From contig JAYRKT010000001.1 of the NCBI GenBank assembly GCA_041905595.1, forward strand, positions 1-64,000: DNA of 64,000 nucleotides, written 5' to 3'. The notes beneath the pieces are model-generated. The model ran no database searches. It was not told the DNA's origin and saw nothing but the letters and a program-made list of their open reading frames with translations. Position numbers and translations under genes: made by a program. Of the stretch, positions 1 through 8,641 are shown in pieces. The stretch is from Aliitabrizicola sp041905595 (lineage in GTDB: Bacteria > Pseudomonadota > Alphaproteobacteria > Rhodobacterales > Rhodobacteraceae). The number at the start of each line of letters is the position of its first letter. Position 1 is the stretch's first letter.

Positions 1-197
1 CAGTCGGGTCCGGTGGTCACCTCGGCCGGAAAGCGGCCATGGACGGAGTCGAAGCGCAGCAGATGGGCGTTCGTTTCCACCGGGCCGAGGTCGTTGATCG
101 CCACCACCTCGATGTCGGTCCGGCCCGACTCCACGATCGCCCGCAGGATGTTCCGTCCGATACGGCCGAAGCCGTTTATTGCAACCTTCACAGTCAT
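1..197 (-). CDS. gap: Glyceraldehyde-3-phosphate dehydrogenase, N-terminal part (cut by window edge)
   Basis: The reverse strand from position 197 translates to MTVKVAINGFGRIGRNILRA and continues open to the window edge. The NGFGRIGR Rossmann motif at residues 8-15 and the following INDLGP segment are diagnostic of the NAD(P)-binding domain of phosphorylating GAPDH. Only about 65 of the usual ~335 residues are present. In the Calvin cycle this enzyme reduces 1,3-bisphosphoglycerate to glyceraldehyde 3-phosphate. It starts 29 bp after the transketolase stop on the same strand, so it is probably the fourth gene of the fbp-prk-tkt-gap operon. Specificity for NADP or NAD cannot be judged from this fragment. 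Confidence 0.93.
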   Translation of the reverse strand, partial: MTVKVAINGFGRIGRNILRAIVESGRTDIEVVAINDLGPVETNAHLLRFDSVHGRFPAEVTTGPD

Positions 198-226
198 TCG
201 CTTGTTCCGTTCCTGATTTTCTGAGG

Positions 227-2197
227 TCAGATCCGCGCCCGCGCGGCCTCGGCCACCGCCTCGGGCGTGATACCGAAATGGGCATAGAGCTGCGGCGCCG
301 GGGCCGAGGCCCCGAACCCTGTCATGCCGACGAACCCGTCCTCGGGTCGAAGCAGCGCGTCCCAGCCCTGCCGGATCGCCGCCTCGACCCCGATGCGGGG
401 CGCCGATCCGAGGATGCCAGCGCGGTAGGCCTCGGGCTGGGCCGCGAACAGCTCGAAAGACGGGGCGGAGACGACTGCCGCCCGGATGCCCTCGGCCGAC
501 AACAGGTCGGCTGCGGCAACGGCGATCTCAAGCTCCGAACCGGTGGCAATCAAAGTGACCTGCCGGTCGACCGTGTCCCTCAGCAGGTAGGCCCCGCGCG
601 CGGTCAGGTTGGTATCGGTCGAAACGCGCAGGAGCGGCAGGTTCTGGCGGCTCAGGACCAGCATCACCGGCGTCGCGGTCGAGGCCATGGCAATTTCCCA
701 GGCCTCGGCGGTCTCCACCGCGTCCGCCGGCCGGATCACCGTCAGGTTGGGGATCGCGCGCAGGCTTGCCAGATGTTCAACCGGCTGGTGGGTGGGACCA
801 TCCTCGCCCAACCCGATGGAGTCATGTGTCATCACATGGATGACCGGCACCCCCATCAGCGCACCGAGGCGGATCGCCGGGCGGCTGTAGTCGGCAAAGG
901 CCATGAAGGTCCCGCCATATGGTCGGAACAGGCCATGCAGCGCGATGCCATTCATTGCAGCCGCCATGCCATGTTCGCGGATGCCATAATGCATGTAGCT
1001 GCCCGCGAAATCGTCCTTGCGGACCGACACCTGTCCCCTGGTGCGGGTGAGGTTCGAGCCGGTCAGGTCAGCGGATCCGCCAATGGTGAAAGGCAGCGCG
1101 CCATTCACCACCTGCAGCGCCATTTCGCTGGCCTTGCGGGTCGCGACCTTCGGACGGTCGGCCAGGAGTTGCGCCTTATAGGCCGCCATTGCCGGGAAAA
1201 GGGCCGCAGGATCGCGCGCAAGATGCGCTTCGAAGGCCGTCCGATTGGAGGAGGCCTTGCGCCGCGATGACCAGGCAGCCCGCGCTTCGGCCCCGCGCGC
1301 AGCGATCCGGTTCCAGGCGGCATAGGCCTCGTTGGGAATCTCGAAAGGCGCGTGGGTCCAGCCCAGATGGGCGCGGGCCGCCTCGATCTCGGCCGCGCCA
1401 AGGGGCGCGCCATGCACGTCATGGCCGCCCTGCTTGTTGGGCGCGCCAAAGCCGATCACCGTCCGGCAGGCGATCAGGCTCGGCCGGGGATCGGCTTTCG
1501 CGGCGGCGATGGCATCGGCGATCTCGCCCGCGTTGTGACCGTCACAGGTCAGCACGTGCCAGCCGGCCGCCGCGAAGCGCTTCATCTGGTCGGTCGAGGT
1601 CGACAGCCCGGTATCGCCGTCGATGGTGATGTGGTTGTCGTCCCACAGGACAACCAGATGGCCGAGCCCGAGATGACCCGCCAGATCGATCGCCTCATGG
1701 CTGATCCCCTCCATCAGGCAACCGTCGCCCGCGATCACCCAGGTCCAGTGATCGACGAGGTCGGGGAAGCGCGCATTCCCCAACCGCTCGGCCAGCGCCA
1801 TGCCGACTGCGGTCGCGATGCCCTGCCCTAGGGGGCCGGTAGTCACCTCGATCCCCTTGGCGTGGCCGTATTCCGGATGCCCGGCGGTGCGGCTGCCAAG
1901 CTGGCGGAAGGCGCGGATCTGGTCCATGCCCATGTCGTCATAGCCAAGCAGGTGATTGATCGCGTAAAGCAACATCGAGCCATGGCCGGCCGACAGCACG
2001 AAGCGGTCGCGGTTCGGCCAGCCGGGATCGGCCGGATCGATCGTGACGAAACGGTTGAAAAGCACCGTCGCCACGTCCGCCATGCCCATGGGCATGCCGG
2101 GATGGCCGGAATTGGCGGCCTGCACCGCGTCCATTGCCAGGGCGCGAATGGCGTTGGCCATCGTCCTTTCGTCGGCCGCGCGGATCTGGGCGTTCAT
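227..2197 (-). CDS. cbbT: Transketolase
   Basis: A 656-residue protein of normal length for bacterial transketolase. It moves two-carbon ketol units between sugar phosphates in the regenerative phase of the Calvin cycle and in the pentose phosphate pathway, using thiamine diphosphate. Visible motifs are HPGMPMGMAD (32-41), SAGHGSMLLY (69-78), GPLGQG (121-126) and the ThDP/Mg motif GDGCLMEG (157-164) ending with Asn188. The catalytic-Glu region GIREHGMAAA lies near residue 410. The start is 13 bp after phosphoribulokinase and the stop is 29 bp before gap, which fits one operon driven from upstream of fbp. I use the cbb name because of the operon; the enzyme may also serve general metabolism. 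Confidence 0.96.
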   Translation of the reverse strand: MNAQIRAADERTMANAIRALAMDAVQAANSGHPGMPMGMADVATVLFNRFVTIDPADPGWPNRDRFVLSAGHGSMLLYAINHLLGYDDMGMDQIRAFRQLGSRTAGHPEYGHAKGIEVTTGPLGQGIATAVGMALAERLGNARFPDLVDHWTWVIAGDGCLMEGISHEAIDLAGHLGLGHLVVLWDDNHITIDGDTGLSTSTDQMKRFAAAGWHVLTCDGHNAGEIADAIAAAKADPRPSLIACRTVIGFGAPNKQGGHDVHGAPLGAAEIEAARAHLGWTHAPFEIPNEAYAAWNRIAARGAEARAAWSSRRKASSNRTAFEAHLARDPAALFPAMAAYKAQLLADRPKVATRKASEMALQVVNGALPFTIGGSADLTGSNLTRTRGQVSVRKDDFAGSYMHYGIREHGMAAAMNGIALHGLFRPYGGTFMAFADYSRPAIRLGALMGVPVIHVMTHDSIGLGEDGPTHQPVEHLASLRAIPNLTVIRPADAVETAEAWEIAMASTATPVMLVLSRQNLPLLRVSTDTNLTARGAYLLRDTVDRQVTLIATGSELEIAVAAADLLSAEGIRAAVVSAPSFELFAAQPEAYRAGILGSAPRIGVEAAIRQGWDALLRPEDGFVGMTGFGASAPAPQLYAHFGITPEAVAEAARARI

Positions 2198-2210
2198 CGC
2201 ATCCCTCCTT

Positions 2211-3089
2211 TCAGGCGCGCAGCTTGCGCGCGGTGGAGACCAGCCGCTCGATCAGCGGGGTCAGGATCAGTTGCATCGCGAGGTCCTGCTTGTTGCCGGG
2301 GATCACGATCGAATTGGCCCGGCTCATCCACGACCCGGCGATCATCGAGGTGAGGTAGGGGAAGTCTATGCCGCGCGGATTTCGGAAGCGGATGACGATC
2401 AAGCTCTCGTCCGGGGTCGGGATCCAGCGGGCGATGAAAGGGTTCGAGGTATCGACGACCGGGACCCGCTGGAAGTTGATGTCGGTCTCGGTGAATTGCG
2501 GGCAGATGCAATGCACATAGGCGTGCATCCGGCGCAGGATCGTGTCTGTCACCGCCTCGGTCGAATAGCCGCGCGCAGCGCGGTCACGGTGGATCTTCTG
2601 GGTCCATTCAAGGTTGATCACCGGAACCACACCGATCTTGAGGTCGGCGTGACCAGAAATGTTGATGTCGTCGGTCTTCACCGCGCCGTGGAGACCCTCG
2701 TAGAACAACAGGTCGGTGCCATCCTCGAAGGGAGCCCAGGCCGTGAACTCCCCCGGCGGCACGCCGTGGCGATCAGCCTCGGTCGCGTCGTGGACGTAGT
2801 GGCGGGTCCGGCCCTTGCCGGTAGCCCCGTATTCGCGGAAGACCCGCTCCAGCTCACCCAGTTCGTTGGCTTCATATGAGAAATGCGAGAATGTCTGATC
2901 GCCTTCTTCCAGCTTCTGCTGCAGGATGGTGCGCATCTCGGCACGGTTGAAGCGATGGAAGGCGTCGCCTTCGATCGAGACGGCCCGGATCCCCTCGCGG
3001 CGGAAGATCTGGTCGAAGGTGGTCTTCACCGTGGTCGTGCCAGCACCCGAAGACCCGGTGACGCTGATGATGGGGTATGTCTTGCTCAT
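2211..3089 (-). CDS. cbbP: Phosphoribulokinase (bacterial, class I)
   Basis: A 292-residue protein, the usual size of proteobacterial octameric phosphoribulokinase and shorter than the plant type. It phosphorylates ribulose 5-phosphate with ATP to make the RubisCO substrate ribulose 1,5-bisphosphate, a step found essentially only in the Calvin cycle. The N-terminus carries the P-loop GSSGAGTTT (12-20), followed by the EGDAFHRF segment near residue 40 typical of the family. It begins 3 bp after the fructose bisphosphatase stop and ends 13 bp before transketolase, so the three are almost certainly cotranscribed. Class I enzymes are commonly activated by NADH; that is family knowledge, not visible here. 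Confidence 0.97.
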   Translation of the reverse strand: MSKTYPIISVTGSSGAGTTTVKTTFDQIFRREGIRAVSIEGDAFHRFNRAEMRTILQQKLEEGDQTFSHFSYEANELGELERVFREYGATGKGRTRHYVHDATEADRHGVPPGEFTAWAPFEDGTDLLFYEGLHGAVKTDDINISGHADLKIGVVPVINLEWTQKIHRDRAARGYSTEAVTDTILRRMHAYVHCICPQFTETDINFQRVPVVDTSNPFIARWIPTPDESLIVIRFRNPRGIDFPYLTSMIAGSWMSRANSIVIPGNKQDLAMQLILTPLIERLVSTARKLRA

Positions 3090-3092
3090 GGT

Positions 3093-4097
3093 TCAGACCC
3101 TGAAGAGACCGCGCTTGTTGAAGAGCGCCGCGTTTTCCTGTTCGGGCAGGTCGTGATAGGTGACCACCCGCATGACCTTGTTGGCGCTGCCGAAGACGAG
3201 GGGAGTGCGGGCGTGCAGCGTCAGCGGCACCGCGTCGAGGATCGCGCTGATCCCGTCGGTAGCCCGTCCCCCGGCCTGTTCGACAAGGAACGCGATCGGC
3301 GCGCATTCGTAGAGCAGCCTCAGCCGACCGTTCTCGTAACCCTTCCGGCTGTCCTTCGGATAAAGGAAGATCCCGCCGCGGGTCATGATCCGATGTGTCT
3401 CGGCCACGAGCGAAGCGATCCAGCGCATGTTGAAGTTGCGCCCCGCCGGCCCTTCCGTGCCGGCCACGCGGTCATCGACATAGGCGCGGATCGGCGCCGG
3501 CCAATGGCGATAGTTCGAGGCATTGATTGCATATTCCTGCGCTTCGGCGGGAATGTCGGGAATGCGCCCCAGCAGCGTGAAACGCCCGGTCTCGGGGTCG
3601 AGCACATATTTGACCACCCCTTCGCCAAAGCTGACCATCAGGCAGCATTGCGGCCCGTAGATCGCATAGCCCGCTGCAAGCATCTCACGCCCCGGGCGGA
3701 GGAAGCTCGCGGCCGGGGACTCCGCCGCTCGATGAATCGCAAAGATCGACCCGATCGAGGCGTTGGTGTCGATGTTCGAGGACCCATCGAGCGGGTCGAT
3801 CGCCAGCGCGAGCGTCCCGTTCGGATCGAGGGGGATGACCTCATCCTGTTCCTCGGACGCAAGGTAGCGCACAGCGGACGTCTTCAGTGCCGCGACAAAG
3901 GCCTCGTCCGCAATGACGTCCAGCGCTTTCTGGGTGTCGCCATCCGTGTTGGTGCCTCGGGCCGCACCGAGATCTTCTGCAATTCCGCTGCGGGCGATGC
4001 GCTTCGCGATTGCGGCACAGACGCCCGCAAGGCGATCGACGGTATCGGCCAGGACCGGATCGGTGCCCGCAGGCACCCTGTCGAGATTGTCCGGCAT
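3093..4097 (-). CDS. cbbF: Class I fructose-1,6-bisphosphatase
   Basis: A 334-residue enzyme that hydrolyses fructose 1,6-bisphosphate (and in some CBB versions sedoheptulose 1,7-bisphosphate). The metal and substrate site DPLDGSSNID is at 101-110, preceded by the acidic SEEQDEV (81-87). These are hallmarks of class I FBPase (Mg2+-dependent, Li+-sensitive family). It is the first gene of the minus-strand cbbF-cbbP-cbbT-gap operon and faces a divergent cbbR gene across 96 bp of AT-rich DNA with CbbR-like half-sites. A second, gluconeogenic FBPase elsewhere in the genome is possible but not visible here. Confidence 0.96.
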   Translation of the reverse strand: MPDNLDRVPAGTDPVLADTVDRLAGVCAAIAKRIARSGIAEDLGAARGTNTDGDTQKALDVIADEAFVAALKTSAVRYLASEEQDEVIPLDPNGTLALAIDPLDGSSNIDTNASIGSIFAIHRAAESPAASFLRPGREMLAAGYAIYGPQCCLMVSFGEGVVKYVLDPETGRFTLLGRIPDIPAEAQEYAINASNYRHWPAPIRAYVDDRVAGTEGPAGRNFNMRWIASLVAETHRIMTRGGIFLYPKDSRKGYENGRLRLLYECAPIAFLVEQAGGRATDGISAILDAVPLTLHARTPLVFGSANKVMRVVTYHDLPEQENAALFNKRGLFRV

Positions 4098-4147
4098 GAT
4101 GCTCCTCTCACCAGCGAACGTCTGATGAGACTTGTGCGAAACCTCGA

Positions 4148-4171
4148 TAAATGAAATTTAATTAGAGATTA
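4148..4171. promoter_or_regulatory. Putative CbbR operator between cbbF and its divergent cbbR
   Basis: The 96-bp gap between the divergent cbbF and cbbR starts is strikingly AT-rich for this genome. It contains two overlapping matches to the CbbR half-site pattern TNA-N7-TNA: TAA-atgaaat-TTA at 4148-4160 and TAA-ttagaga-TTA at 4159-4171. CbbR proteins are known to bind such sites between their own gene and a cbb operon. The match is degenerate in AT-rich DNA, so this is a position-supported guess. Confidence 0.5.
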
Positions 4172-4193
4172 TCTTCTTTCAGGAAAATCTAAT

Positions 4194-5132
4194 ATGCCCC
4201 GGATCGACGCGGTGACTCTGAAGCAGCTTCGGGCCTTGCGTTCGGTGGCCGAGCTGGGATCTCTGACCTCTGCAGCCGATCGCCTTGGCCTTACGCCTCC
4301 TGCAATTCATAGTCAGATCAGGAACTTGGAGGTCGCGATTGGCCACGAGGCGCTGACCCGATCAGGCGAGGGCGGCAGGCTGAAGCTGACACCAGAAGGC
4401 GAGGATATGCTGCTGGCGGCGGAGCGGATCGAGTCCATTCTGTCGCAGGCAGCGTCGACGATCCGGGCCCGTTCTTCAGGCAAGATCGGTCATGTCACGT
4501 TGTCCGTGGTGTCGACCGCGAAGTATTTCGCGCCCGGTCTGGTGCGCGACCTGCAAAGGAGCCACCCTGAGGTCGAGACGACATTGCGGGTCGGCAACCG
4601 GGAAATGGTAGTCGCCGATCTGCAACTGGGCCGCTGCGATCTGGCGATCATGGGTCGTCCGCCCCGCCAGCCCGAGGTGCGTGCCGTGCCGCTCGGCCCT
4701 CATCCCCACGGGGTGATCCTGCCGCCAGCCCATCCCCTTGCCGCACAGGACGGCTTCGACCCCGCGGCTCTGGCCGCCGAGACGTTCCTTGCGCGCGAGG
4801 AGGGGTCGGGCACGCGCATCCTGATGCAACGTCTCCTCGACCAGTTCGTGCAAGGCCAGCCCGTCCGCATGTTGGAGATGGACTCAAACGAGACGATCAA
4901 GCAGGCCGTTCTGGCGGGGCTCGGCATCGCTTTCCTGTCGCTCCACACCGTCTGCGAAGAGATGCGGACCGGGCGGCTGGTCGCCCTGAAGGGCCGCGGC
5001 CTGCCGGTCATGCGACATTGGTATCTGGTCACGCCGCTCCACTCTCCGGTCAGCCCGGTTGCCGCGCGGGTCGAGGCTGCGATCGCCGCGATGAACGGCA
5101 CCTTCCTGCCGCGCGTGCCCGTCAGCGAGTAA
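4194..5132 (+). CDS. cbbR: LysR-type regulator of the CBB genes (CbbR, copy 1)
   Basis: A 312-residue LysR-type regulator with the N-terminal winged helix-turn-helix (about 7-66, including LRALRSVAELGSLTSAADRL) and a C-terminal effector domain. The segments STAKYFAPGL, VGNRE and EGSGTR are characteristic of CbbR and recur in the second CbbR of this window. CbbR senses metabolites such as RuBP or NADPH and activates cbb operons. It is divergent from cbbF, the classical CbbR arrangement. Its 3' end overlaps the convergent cbbO stop by 11 bp. The chosen ATG is preceded by AGGA at modest spacing. The assignment as CbbR rather than another LysR rests on motifs plus context. Confidence 0.88.
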   Translation: MPRIDAVTLKQLRALRSVAELGSLTSAADRLGLTPPAIHSQIRNLEVAIGHEALTRSGEGGRLKLTPEGEDMLLAAERIESILSQAASTIRARSSGKIGHVTLSVVSTAKYFAPGLVRDLQRSHPEVETTLRVGNREMVVADLQLGRCDLAIMGRPPRQPEVRAVPLGPHPHGVILPPAHPLAAQDGFDPAALAAETFLAREEGSGTRILMQRLLDQFVQGQPVRMLEMDSNETIKQAVLAGLGIAFLSLHTVCEEMRTGRLVALKGRGLPVMRHWYLVTPLHSPVSPVAARVEAAIAAMNGTFLPRVPVSE

Positions 5133-7422
5133 GCCGGGCGTAAAGCTGGGGCAAGCGTTCGGGCAGGCGCTCGACCCGGTCGAGCACGGCCACATTGCGG
5201 GGACCGAAGATGCGCGCGGAATAGCTGTCCGCCGCGGGATCGAGCGTTAAGCAGAACGGCGTAATCCCGCGCCGGGCTGCCTCTTCCACCGCAGCGCGGG
5301 CGTCGGCGCGCAAGTAAAGTGGATCACGAACGTCAATGTCGGCGGGTTCACCATCGGTGACCATCAGCATCAGCCTGCGCGCCGATTTCAGCGGCGCCAT
5401 AAGAGCGGTCGCATGTCGGATCGCAGCCCCCATCCGAGTCGACAGCCTGCCCTCGGCGCCGGCGAGGCGGGCCATGGCTACGGGATCCCATGGCCGGTCG
5501 AAATCCTTGAACCGCTGATAGTGGACATCGCCTCGCCCCTCCGAGCAGAAGCCGTGCAGCGCGAAACTGTCGCCAACCCGGTGCATCGCCTCTGCCAGCA
5601 GGATTGCGGCGGCCTTGGTCAGGTCGAGCACAGACTGGCCCGGCAGCGCTGTTGGATCGTTGGTCGATTCCGACAGGTCGAGCAGCAGGAGAACCGCCGT
5701 GTCGCGGGTTCGGCGAAGGTGGCGGATCATCACGCGTGGGTCGGGGTCGTGGCCAGAGCGCCGGTCCACCGCCGCAAGGATCGCGGCGTTCAGGTCGAGG
5801 TCATCGCCCTCTTCCAGCTTGCGGATGCGCTGAACACCTTCGGGCCGCATCGCGTCGATCAGGTAGCGCAGGCGCTGCATGACAGGGTGGTGCCGTTCCA
5901 GAACCCCCTCGGCAAGACCGGCGTCGCCGAGTTTTGGGCGACGTTCGCGCAGTGTCACCCAAGCCGGGCGCGCGAGCTGGGTGCGGTAATCGAATTCGTC
6001 GTACATCACCGGCGGCGAGACTGCCGGCTTGCCCTCGCGTTCGTTCAGGCTCGCGCCATTGTCGTCGAACACCTCAGAAGCCTGAACCCAGATCTCCTGC
6101 GCATCGCCGCCAGCGGTCTCGACCTCGACCTCGTTCACCATCTCGATCACCGAGACATATTTGCGGACCTGCTCAAGCGTCGCCGCCGCGTCGCTTTCCA
6201 GCCCGAACTCGTCATTGTCCCAGATCAGGCGGTTGTCGCAGCGGTAGGGACAGCCCGGGCGGTCGCGATGCGGAGAGAAGGGCAGACCGGACATCCGCTC
6301 GGCCAGGGCAAGCCCAAGGGCAAGCGCCGCATCCGGATCGAGTGGGTCCAGAGCCGCGAATTCCGTCTGCGCCCAGGCGGCGAGCGGATCGTCCTGCGCC
6401 GTTCCTGGCAGCAGCATGGCCTGTGCGATCCGGTCGAACTGTGCGGTGATCCCCTGCCCCGCCGCGCGATGAAAGCGTGACCAGAGATCCCTGAGGCGGG
6501 GGAAGCGCGCAATCGCCAACGCCTCGACACGCGCATCCTCGACAAGCCCGATGGCGATCTGCTGGAGAAGGGTCAGCCCCATGTCGTCATAGGGCCTGCG
6601 CAGCGCCGCCAGATGCGCCGCCAGATGGGCCGCCTGCGCGCGGTAGAGGTCGAGCGCCGGCTGGCCATGCCAGTCATCAAGCGCGTCAGGAAGATGCAGG
6701 GCATGCGCCTCGTAGAAGGGGATCGGTGCCGCTCCGCCAACCCCGGCCGCCGACAGGATCAGGAAATCGCGCCCCCAGAGCGCGCGCAGATACATGCCAA
6801 GGCGGCGCTGCACATCGACCAGCAGAATCCCCCGGCGCTCTCGCTGCATGACGGCACGGGACTCCTCGCTTCCCAGCGCGAAATAGCGGTCGAGTTCGGG
6901 ATAGTCGGTGCGGTGCGCCTCTGCCCCCCAGTCGGCCCAGGCGCGAAGCCCTCCAAGGGTCAGGACGTCCAGAAGCTCGCCAAGATGATCCAGCATCGGC
7001 CGCATCCCGCGGGGGGCCCGCGCCAGGAGATGATCGAGAAATCCGAGATAGGCGCGGAAAAGCCCGGCATCGCCAAGCCGCGCGGCGGCGATCGGCGCGG
7101 TGGCGATGATCCGTTCGATCACCGCCCCCGAGGTGCGCGAGGCAAAGCCAAGGCAGGCGGTGGCGCTTTCGGCGAGGATATCCTCGCCCAGGTCGCGCGC
7201 GACGCGCGGCATCGCCTCGATCCAGGCCTGGGCGACCGGATCGCCGCGCCCCATGCGGACCAGCGCTTCAAGCCCCTTCAGCCAGGTATCTAGCCCGCGC
7301 GGGCTTAGCCTTCGTCGCGCCTCGGGTAATGTCGCCTCCAGCGACGCCTTCAGGGCGGGCGACAGGTGCGCGATCCCGCCGGGCAGGTCGACCGGATCAG
7401 AAATAGGTTGCGACGGCCGCAT
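5122..7422 (-). CDS. cbbO: CbbO, VWA-domain RubisCO activase partner
   Basis: A 766-residue protein with a C-terminal von Willebrand factor A domain. The MIDAS motif DLSES starts near residue 582 and VTDGEP lies near 688. The long N-terminal half is mostly helical and resembles NorD/CbbO proteins. CbbO forms a complex with the AAA+ ATPase CbbQ; through its VWA domain it docks on inhibited RubisCO so that bound sugar phosphates are released. The first 26 bp overlap the end of cbbQ, indicating translational coupling. Its stop overlaps that of the convergent cbbR by 11 bp. NorD of denitrification has the same architecture, but the cbbLSQ context makes CbbO the right call. Confidence 0.92.
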   Translation of the reverse strand: MRPSQPISDPVDLPGGIAHLSPALKASLEATLPEARRRLSPRGLDTWLKGLEALVRMGRGDPVAQAWIEAMPRVARDLGEDILAESATACLGFASRTSGAVIERIIATAPIAAARLGDAGLFRAYLGFLDHLLARAPRGMRPMLDHLGELLDVLTLGGLRAWADWGAEAHRTDYPELDRYFALGSEESRAVMQRERRGILLVDVQRRLGMYLRALWGRDFLILSAAGVGGAAPIPFYEAHALHLPDALDDWHGQPALDLYRAQAAHLAAHLAALRRPYDDMGLTLLQQIAIGLVEDARVEALAIARFPRLRDLWSRFHRAAGQGITAQFDRIAQAMLLPGTAQDDPLAAWAQTEFAALDPLDPDAALALGLALAERMSGLPFSPHRDRPGCPYRCDNRLIWDNDEFGLESDAAATLEQVRKYVSVIEMVNEVEVETAGGDAQEIWVQASEVFDDNGASLNEREGKPAVSPPVMYDEFDYRTQLARPAWVTLRERRPKLGDAGLAEGVLERHHPVMQRLRYLIDAMRPEGVQRIRKLEEGDDLDLNAAILAAVDRRSGHDPDPRVMIRHLRRTRDTAVLLLLDLSESTNDPTALPGQSVLDLTKAAAILLAEAMHRVGDSFALHGFCSEGRGDVHYQRFKDFDRPWDPVAMARLAGAEGRLSTRMGAAIRHATALMAPLKSARRLMLMVTDGEPADIDVRDPLYLRADARAAVEEAARRGITPFCLTLDPAADSYSARIFGPRNVAVLDRVERLPERLPQLYARLTR

Positions 7423-8200
7423 CGAGCGCGTCCCGCATATCAGGATCGTCGGTGATCGGCCGGACCAGCGCCATGGTGCAGGCCGCCACCGGCGGCACGC
7501 TCCGGGCGATCAGCTTGCCGGCGTGGATCAGCATCCGGGTCGAGATCCCCTCGTCCAACCCGTGGCCCTTCAGGTTGCGTGCCCTTTCGCCGATCTGGAC
7601 AAGCTTCGCGGCCGTACCCTGATCGACGCCGCTTTCATGCCGCACGATCTCGGCCTCGATGGCGGCCTCGGGCCAGGTGAAATCAAGCGCGCCGAAGCGC
7701 TGCTTCGTCGACTGCTTGAGGTCTTTCATCAGCGACTGGTAGCCGGGGTTGTAGCTGATGACGAGGAAGAAGTCGGGATGCGCGTGCAGAAGCTCGCCCT
7801 TCTTTTCCAGCGGCAGCACCCGGCGGTTATCGATGAGCGGATGGATGACCACGGTCGTGTCCTGCCGAGCCTCCACCACCTCGTCAAGATAACAGATCGC
7901 GCCGTGGCGGGCCGCAAAGGTCAGCGGTCCATCCTGCCAGCGCGTGCCCTCGGCATCGAGAAGGAACCGGCCCACAAGGTCGGAGGCGGTCATGTCCTCG
8001 TTACAGGCCACGGTGACGAGCGGGCGCTTCAGACGCCAGGCCATATGCTCGACGAAACGGGTCTTGCCGCAGCCGGTCGGCCCCTTGAGCATGACAGGCA
8101 TCCGTGCCTCGTACGCCGCTGCGAACAGGGAAACTTCGTCGCCGGTGGGGCGGTACCACGGCTCTTCTTTAAGTCTGTGCTGATCCGTCAGATCCTTCAT
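7397..8200 (-). CDS. cbbQ: CbbQ, MoxR-type AAA+ ATPase for RubisCO activation
   Basis: A 267-residue AAA+ ATPase of the MoxR/CbbQ/NorQ group. Walker A is GPTGCGKT (40-47) and Walker B is CYLDEVVE (103-110). The length is typical for CbbQ, which forms hexamers that with one CbbO remodel inhibited form I RubisCO. It lies 55 bp downstream of cbbS and overlaps cbbO by 26 bp. A stem-loop separates it from cbbS and may lower its expression relative to the RubisCO subunits (inference). NorQ is the main alternative on sequence alone; position settles it. Confidence 0.94.
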   Translation of the reverse strand: MKDLTDQHRLKEEPWYRPTGDEVSLFAAAYEARMPVMLKGPTGCGKTRFVEHMAWRLKRPLVTVACNEDMTASDLVGRFLLDAEGTRWQDGPLTFAARHGAICYLDEVVEARQDTTVVIHPLIDNRRVLPLEKKGELLHAHPDFFLVISYNPGYQSLMKDLKQSTKQRFGALDFTWPEAAIEAEIVRHESGVDQGTAAKLVQIGERARNLKGHGLDEGISTRMLIHAGKLIARSVPPVAACTMALVRPITDDPDMRDALDAAVATYF

Positions 8201-8223
8201 CGCTCCCCTCCCGTCTATCGGAG

Positions 8224-8242
8224 GGACCGCGCGCGGCGGTCC
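8224..8242 (-). promoter_or_regulatory. Stem-loop between cbbS and cbbQ
   Basis: On the reverse strand the spacer between cbbS and cbbQ folds as a perfect 7-bp stem (arms GGACCGC and GCGGTCC at 8236-8242 and 8224-8230) with a 5-nt loop. No T-tract follows, so it is unlikely to be a full terminator. A processing or attenuation role that keeps RubisCO transcripts in excess of activase transcripts would fit, but this is inferred. Confidence 0.4.
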
Positions 8243-8255
8243 GCCCCGCTTCGCT

Positions 8256-8612
8256 TCAGACCGGCATCCCGCGATAGACGACCATGTTCGCGCCCTGCGA
8301 CTGGGTGAAGTTGTTGTAGCCGATCAGCCGGACATGGTTGTCGGGGTTCTCCGCATGGCAGGCCTCAAGCTCGGCCATGATTGCGTCAACATCGGTTTCA
8401 CCGAACATCGGCAGCTTCCACATGTACCAGTAATAGCCCGAGGCGAATTCCGGCTCGGTATGCTCGATGGCCGGGTTCCAGCCATTCTTGACGATCCATT
8501 CCACCTGCTTGCGGATCTCGTCCTTCGACATCTCCGGCAGGTAGGAGAACGTGCCCATCTTGCGGCTGGCCGGGTCGGACAGGCGCGACGGATAATCCTG
8601 AACTGTGCTCAT
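8256..8612 (-). CDS. cbbS: RubisCO small subunit (form IA type)
   Basis: A 118-residue form I RubisCO small subunit. The N-terminus carries VQDYPSRLSDPASRK, as in form IA small subunits, then FSYLPEMS, the WNPAIEHTEP segment, and WYMWKLPMFGETD. Four small-subunit tetramer caps complete the L8S8 enzyme. It starts 29 bp after cbbL and precedes cbbQ and cbbO. The combination with cbbQ/cbbO, and the absence of carboxysome shell genes, points to the non-carboxysomal IA (IAq) subgroup; form IC operons usually carry cbbX instead. Confidence 0.97.
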   Translation of the reverse strand: MSTVQDYPSRLSDPASRKMGTFSYLPEMSKDEIRKQVEWIVKNGWNPAIEHTEPEFASGYYWYMWKLPMFGETDVDAIMAELEACHAENPDNHVRLIGYNNFTQSQGANMVVYRGMPV

Positions 8613-8641
8613 CTTGAAGGTCCTTTCCTGTTCCGGGTCGG

